From contig CAJULB010000006.1 in the NCBI GenBank assembly GCA_910587005.1, forward strand, positions 39,261-103,260: DNA of 64,000 nt, read 5' to 3'. The position numbers and the translations under genes are program-made. Below are positions 61,465 to 64,000 of the stretch, in pieces (the first letter of the stretch is position 1; every line of letters starts with the position of its first letter). Below the pieces are notes generated by a model. It saw only the letters and a program-made list of their open reading frames with translations. It did not search any database and was not told the DNA's origin. The DNA is from an uncultured Christensenellaceae bacterium. GTDB lineage: Bacteria > Bacillota > Clostridia > Christensenellales > Borkfalkiaceae.

Positions 61465-61511
61465 TCCCAACGAACGGAATCGAACCGCTCTCATAGCTTC
61501 CAGCGCCGGGA
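61465..61511 (-). ncRNA. tRNA-like minihelix (candidate)
   Basis: On the minus strand an 8-bp stem (TCCCGGCG with CGTTGGGA, two G-U pairs) encloses a 14-nt strand and a 5-bp hairpin AGCGG-TTCGATT-CCGTT whose loop is a textbook T-loop. There is no D arm or anticodon arm and the end is ACA, not CCA. It could be a tRNA relic or chance. Confidence 0.35.
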
Positions 61512-61515
61512 TGGT

Positions 61516-61538
61516 TGTCCGTACAAAATGTACGGACA
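61516..61538. repeat. Palindromic repeat P11
   Basis: TGTCCGTACA, AAA, TGTACGGACA, a perfect dyad, just after the stop of the 94-residue gene and about 250 bp before the parA operon start. Confidence 0.94.
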
Positions 61539-61542
61539 TTTT

Positions 61543-61827
61543 TTAAATTGCTCTTGCTTCGATTGCGCCCGAATACAAATCGCCGATTATAATCGGTCCG
61601 CACTGTTTACCTTTGAACGCATCGAAGTAACGTTTCCGATATGTAATCTTGTCATCGCCCCAACGTTTAGCGTGATAGAATACGTAATAATAATTTCCGT
61701 ATTCGAACTCCAGCCATTCGCTGAACCGGCAAACCGTGTACTTACAGTCGTAAAGCTTTACTTTTGATAAGCTCGGTAATTCTTCTTTTATCTTTTGTAG
61801 AAATAACTTTTTGCTGAACGTTTGCAT
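61543..61827 (-). CDS. Hypothetical protein (94 residues)
   Basis: A small protein rich in Tyr, Lys and Phe (LEFEYGNYYYVFYHAKRWGDDKITYRKRYFDAF), with no membrane helix. AGAGGTGACTT precedes the ATG and palindrome P12 lies 22 bp upstream. Family not recognised. Confidence 0.6.
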   Translation of the reverse strand: MQTFSKKLFLQKIKEELPSLSKVKLYDCKYTVCRFSEWLEFEYGNYYYVFYHAKRWGDDKITYRKRYFDAFKGKQCGPIIIGDLYSGAIEARAI

Positions 61828-61848
61828 AAGTCACCTCTGTTTTTTATT

Positions 61849-61871
61849 TGTACGTACAAAATGTACGGACA
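61849..61871. repeat. Palindromic repeat P12
   Basis: TGTACGTACA, AAA, TGTACGGACA. 22 bp upstream of the 94-residue gene. Confidence 0.93.
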
Positions 61872-61873
61872 TT

Positions 61874-62320
61874 TTATTTTACATAACCTGCAATTTTAAA
61901 TTTGCCCGGCTCTGCCTTCATCATTAATTCGGCAGTAGCAAGCGGGCCACACTCGAATGACTCACCCCAAGTACCGTCATCACGCTTTCTCTTGATGTAC
62001 ACCCAGATATCTTTTTTATCCCGATAAAAGACAGGCAAACAGGGAACTCTATTCTTACCGTCTATGACAAGTAAATTCTCTGCATAACAGTCTTTGAACA
62101 TCGCAAAATCTTTACAGCTTTGTAATTCTTCATCGGTAACAGGAACGCCCATAATTTCGCAGTTTCTAACTGTGTACCAGCATTCTTTGGCGGCGTGACC
62201 TAACGAGCCGTGATAGACGGCTCCACGCTGTTCCCAAGCTTCTTTTGTCATTACCAGTTCGCCGGATAGCCGAATTTCTTTTTCTTGTGTTCGATGTCTG
62301 ATTAAAGTAGGTACGCGCAT
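61874..62320 (-). CDS. Hypothetical protein (148 residues)
   Basis: A soluble protein with several cysteines (ECWYTVRNCEIMG, CKDFAMFKDCYAEN) and the segment DIWVYIKRKRDDGTWGESFECGPLATAELMM. It lies 11 bp after the 62332-62733 gene and probably shares its mRNA. No domain recognised. Confidence 0.6.
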   Translation of the reverse strand: MRVPTLIRHRTQEKEIRLSGELVMTKEAWEQRGAVYHGSLGHAAKECWYTVRNCEIMGVPVTDEELQSCKDFAMFKDCYAENLLVIDGKNRVPCLPVFYRDKKDIWVYIKRKRDDGTWGESFECGPLATAELMMKAEPGKFKIAGYVK

Positions 62321-62331
62321 AAACTATCCTT

Positions 62332-62733
62332 TTAAAATTTCTCGGCTTTCTGAGCGAGCTCAACAGCCTTATAAAGCATCAGATTACTTGCGATGCACTT
62401 TTCACCGTTGCACTCGGTTATATTTTTTTCGTCAACCGCTCTTAAAAGCGTTTGAGAGAGCTGATGCATTAAATCGATGGCTTCTTCGGCAAGGGAAGTA
62501 TAGACAACTTTCCCTTCAACAAATTTAACAGTTCCAGTATGAGAGCCGCCTAACGTTACGGGGCCATACGGATAAGGTTGCCCCGTACCGTCACCGTACA
62601 TAGGGAAAATTTCCAACTGCACAATGCTTAACCCATAGCAAACGTTATCTTCCGACCACGTTTCGGTAAATTTCTTCGTATGAAAGAACTCTTGTGCAAA
62701 CGCTCTTGCAAGCTTTTTAGTTACTTTTTTCAT
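62332..62733 (-). CDS. Hypothetical element protein, paralogue of 48976-49344
   Basis: A 133-residue protein. Shares with the product of 48976-49344 the pattern KK-(A/I)-x-x-F ... (V/L)QLxIFxxYG ... P(Y/F)G. The C-terminal half is helical. It follows the MORN gene by 11 bp and is likely cotranscribed with it. Confidence 0.62.
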   Translation of the reverse strand: MKKVTKKLARAFAQEFFHTKKFTETWSEDNVCYGLSIVQLEIFPMYGDGTGQPYPYGPVTLGGSHTGTVKFVEGKVVYTSLAEEAIDLMHQLSQTLLRAVDEKNITECNGEKCIASNLMLYKAVELAQKAEKF

Positions 62734-62744
62734 TTCGTGCCCTC

Positions 62745-63686
62745 TTACTTGGCTGCGCCTTTGTTAGCGCTATTTCCTTTTTGCTTAGGCTTTTGAGCGG
62801 ATCTCATATTGCTCGTAAAATCTCTACTGCGTTTTATTACGCCGGTTATCATATCTGTTACGTGCTCATCTCCTTTTGTCTTATCGTAGATAGCCGATGA
62901 TTTAAAAATCCTCGCTATCTGCTCTGCATCCGAGTTGGAAAAGAAATTGAGTATTGCTATCAAGCCTTTTTCTGCTTTCTCGGTTTTTCCTGCAGCGCCG
63001 GAATAGAAATTTTTAAATTCAGCGCCACGCTTTGATTTTTTAATGGCGGCAATGAGTTTCACGTCTTTGCTCAATAATCCGTCTTTATTCGTCGCTGTTT
63101 TGGGTTTATTCTTCGTCGTCGCCTTCTTCTGTTCTGCCGGCTTGCCATTTATACTATTTTCCGCAAAGCGTACTAACCGGATCGTGCTACTCTTGCGCTC
63201 ACCGTTTCTGTGATAGGTGAATTTACAAGAATAAACATTGCCGTGAGCATCTATATACCGTCCGCTTGAAACTTGACCGTTTTTAAACGTTCCTTCAAAG
63301 ATTCTGCCATCTGCCCAGGTATATTTACCATCACCATCGTATTTGTTGTCTTTGAAGTTCCCTTCGTAGACATCACCGTTTGTTGCAGAGAATTTGCCTT
63401 TACCGGTTATTTTACCGGATTTAAAATTACCCTCGAAGACGTCTCCGCCTTGCCAGGTATATTTTCCAGCGCCATTAAATTTCCCTTTCTTAAGGCTTCC
63501 GTCGTAAACGTCGCCGTATTTATAGGTTATTTTCGCTCGAGACTTGTCCGGGCGCCGCCCGTTCGGAAGCAACGCATATTCATAAACGCTGTCCGCTTTG
63601 TAACTCTCATACTTACTGCCCGCTTCAGGAACTGTAATCTCGCCCGGCTCTTGTAAAGGACTAAGCTCTGCTACTTCGTCTGCCAT
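62745..63686 (-). CDS. MORN-repeat protein with primase-type helical C-terminus
   Basis: A 313-residue protein from the start MADEVAELSPL; the longer ORF runs back through palindrome P13. Residues about 48-160 contain four to five MORN repeats (for example GDVYDGSLKKGKFNGAGKYTW, GDVFEGNFKSGKITGKGKF). After a Lys/Thr linker, residues about 210-295 (LIAAIKKSKRGAEFKNFYSG ... DAEQIARIFKSSAIYDK) match the helical domain that ends the primase-like region of the polyvalent protein. The C-terminal tail is basic and Asn/Gln-rich. Function unknown. Confidence 0.78.
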   Translation of the reverse strand: MADEVAELSPLQEPGEITVPEAGSKYESYKADSVYEYALLPNGRRPDKSRAKITYKYGDVYDGSLKKGKFNGAGKYTWQGGDVFEGNFKSGKITGKGKFSATNGDVYEGNFKDNKYDGDGKYTWADGRIFEGTFKNGQVSSGRYIDAHGNVYSCKFTYHRNGERKSSTIRLVRFAENSINGKPAEQKKATTKNKPKTATNKDGLLSKDVKLIAAIKKSKRGAEFKNFYSGAAGKTEKAEKGLIAILNFFSNSDAEQIARIFKSSAIYDKTKGDEHVTDMITGVIKRSRDFTSNMRSAQKPKQKGNSANKGAAK

Positions 63687-63721
63687 TTTGTGCACCTTCT
63701 TTTTGTGTTTTCTATACTGTT

Positions 63722-63744
63722 TGTCCGTACAAAATGTACGTACA
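63722..63744. repeat. Palindromic repeat P13
   Basis: TGTCCGTACA, AAA, TGTACGTACA. 36 bp upstream of the MORN gene start. Confidence 0.93.
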
Positions 63745-63854
63745 AACAAAAATGGGTAATGTAGCCAATACGACAACATTACCCATACGGAAACAATTAT
63801 ATTAATTGACTAACACACACACTTATTTAGCCACACACTCTCTAAAAAAATAAA

Positions 63855-63883
63855 AGTGTGTGTTGAACAAGCCAACACACACT
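63855..63883 (-). terminator. Strong terminator hairpin with a possible alternative partner
   Basis: On the minus strand an 11-bp perfect stem (63855-63865 with 63873-63883, 7-nt loop) is followed by TTTTATTTTTTT. Its loop and inner stem (63865-63875) are fully complementary to an 11-nt stretch just upstream in the transcript (63916-63926). Confidence 0.8.
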
Positions 63884-64000
63884 CATCTTCTGAGTTTCAT
63901 TGGTGAATAGCCGTATTGGCTTGTTCACCTAAATTTTACACCAACATAGTTTTTGCTCCAAAATTTCGTAGACAGGCAATATACGGAAAGCTTAAAGCAG

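Larger units (their letters stand above)
61264..61542. other. Noncoding region with repeats and a tRNA-like fold
   Basis: About 280 bp between two small genes. It holds palindrome P11, a GC-rich dyad near 61335-61370 (GTTTTCC / GGAAAC) and a 47-nt stretch that can fold as an acceptor-plus-T-arm minihelix. A 123-codon ORF across it is built on repeats and is not credible. Confidence 0.6.
36215..64000. mobile_element. Integrative conjugative element (left part; right end not in window)
   Basis: The block holds a type IV secretion set (VirB4, VirB6-like, pilin-like, VirD4), a MOBP relaxase with accessory protein, a candidate oriT, replication/partition-type genes and dispersed palindromes. No integrase is in the window, and no direct repeats marking attachment sites could be identified. 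The left limit is somewhere between 34,500 and 36,215. A plasmid integrated by recombination is an alternative. Confidence 0.85.
63687..64000. other. Noncoding right edge of the window
   Basis: About 310 bp with palindrome P13, several AGTGTGTG repeats on the minus strand, a terminator and a second dyad. No gene is seen. A minus-strand gene probably begins beyond 64,000. Confidence 0.6.

Noticed and set aside
61232..61603. A 123-codon ORF across the noncoding region
   Set aside because: It reads through a palindrome and the tRNA-like stretch, overlaps the start of a better gene and has no ribosome site.
36107..63744. CRISPR array formed by the palindromic repeats
   Set aside because: Copies are kilobases apart, in intergenic sites, with no regular spacers and no cas genes.

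Overview
The window looks like a chromosome segment of a spore-forming, anaerobic member of the Clostridia (Bacillota), probably an uncultured host-associated lineage. The case rests on a near-complete spoIIIAA-AH operon, spoIVB, a GerW (YtfJ) protein, two sporulation-type D-Ala-D-Ala carboxypeptidases, a Pta-AckA acetate pathway, a TmcAL tRNA modification enzyme, a Bacillota-type ScpA/ScpB pair and a tRNA-Leu with an AAG anticodon. No species name is claimed.

Bases 1 to about 34,400 are core genome, almost all on the minus strand. In transcription order (right to left) they are polA-coaE, tRNA-Leu, a GtrA-like protein, spoIIIAA-AH, asp23-like, nusB-folD-ispA, a large structured RNA, oapA-dxs-tlyA, nadK-argR-recN, spoIVB, a SpoIIM-like protein, dacF, lysA, an M50 protease, scpA-scpB, ytfI-ytfJ-dacB-rluB, then pta-ackA, yceD-rpmF, asnS-ansA and the start of a copper ATPase. 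Only tmcAL, divergent from pta, is on the plus strand. The key item is the 0.65 kb gap between ispA and a small membrane protein upstream of dxs. Its position, its conserved neighbours, its closing terminal helix and its own consensus promoter identify it as an OLE RNA, and the membrane protein as its partner OapA.

Bases about 34,500 to 64,000 are an integrated conjugative element, or part of one, with its right end and integrase outside the window. Its left edge carries a truncated IS200-type tnpA and an ISLre2-family transposase gene. The transfer genes follow: a PrgI-like/VirB4 fusion ATPase, a VirB6-like polytopic protein, a pilin-like small membrane protein, a 1670-residue Ig-like surface protein, a VirD4 coupling protein, a MOBP relaxase and a ribbon-helix-helix accessory protein. 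A candidate oriT with a TATCCTG/C nick motif lies just upstream of these. Beyond it are a 1998-residue polyvalent protein (P-loop, ArdC/zincin, LPD25-like, MutS-I-like and primase-like domains), a winged-helix protein next to 17-bp iterons, SSB, ParA with a partner, several unknown small proteins and a MORN-repeat protein.

Two features tie the element together. A 23-bp palindrome (TGTMCGTACA, 3 nt, TGTACGGACA) recurs at least a dozen times, mostly 20 to 60 bases upstream of start codons, and one copy has changed symmetrically on both arms. The helical domain that ends the primase-like region of the polyvalent protein also ends the MORN protein. Both suggest a regulon or partition network and a replication module that I do not recognise as described. 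All assignments were made by reading the sequence; no search, alignment or folding program was run.
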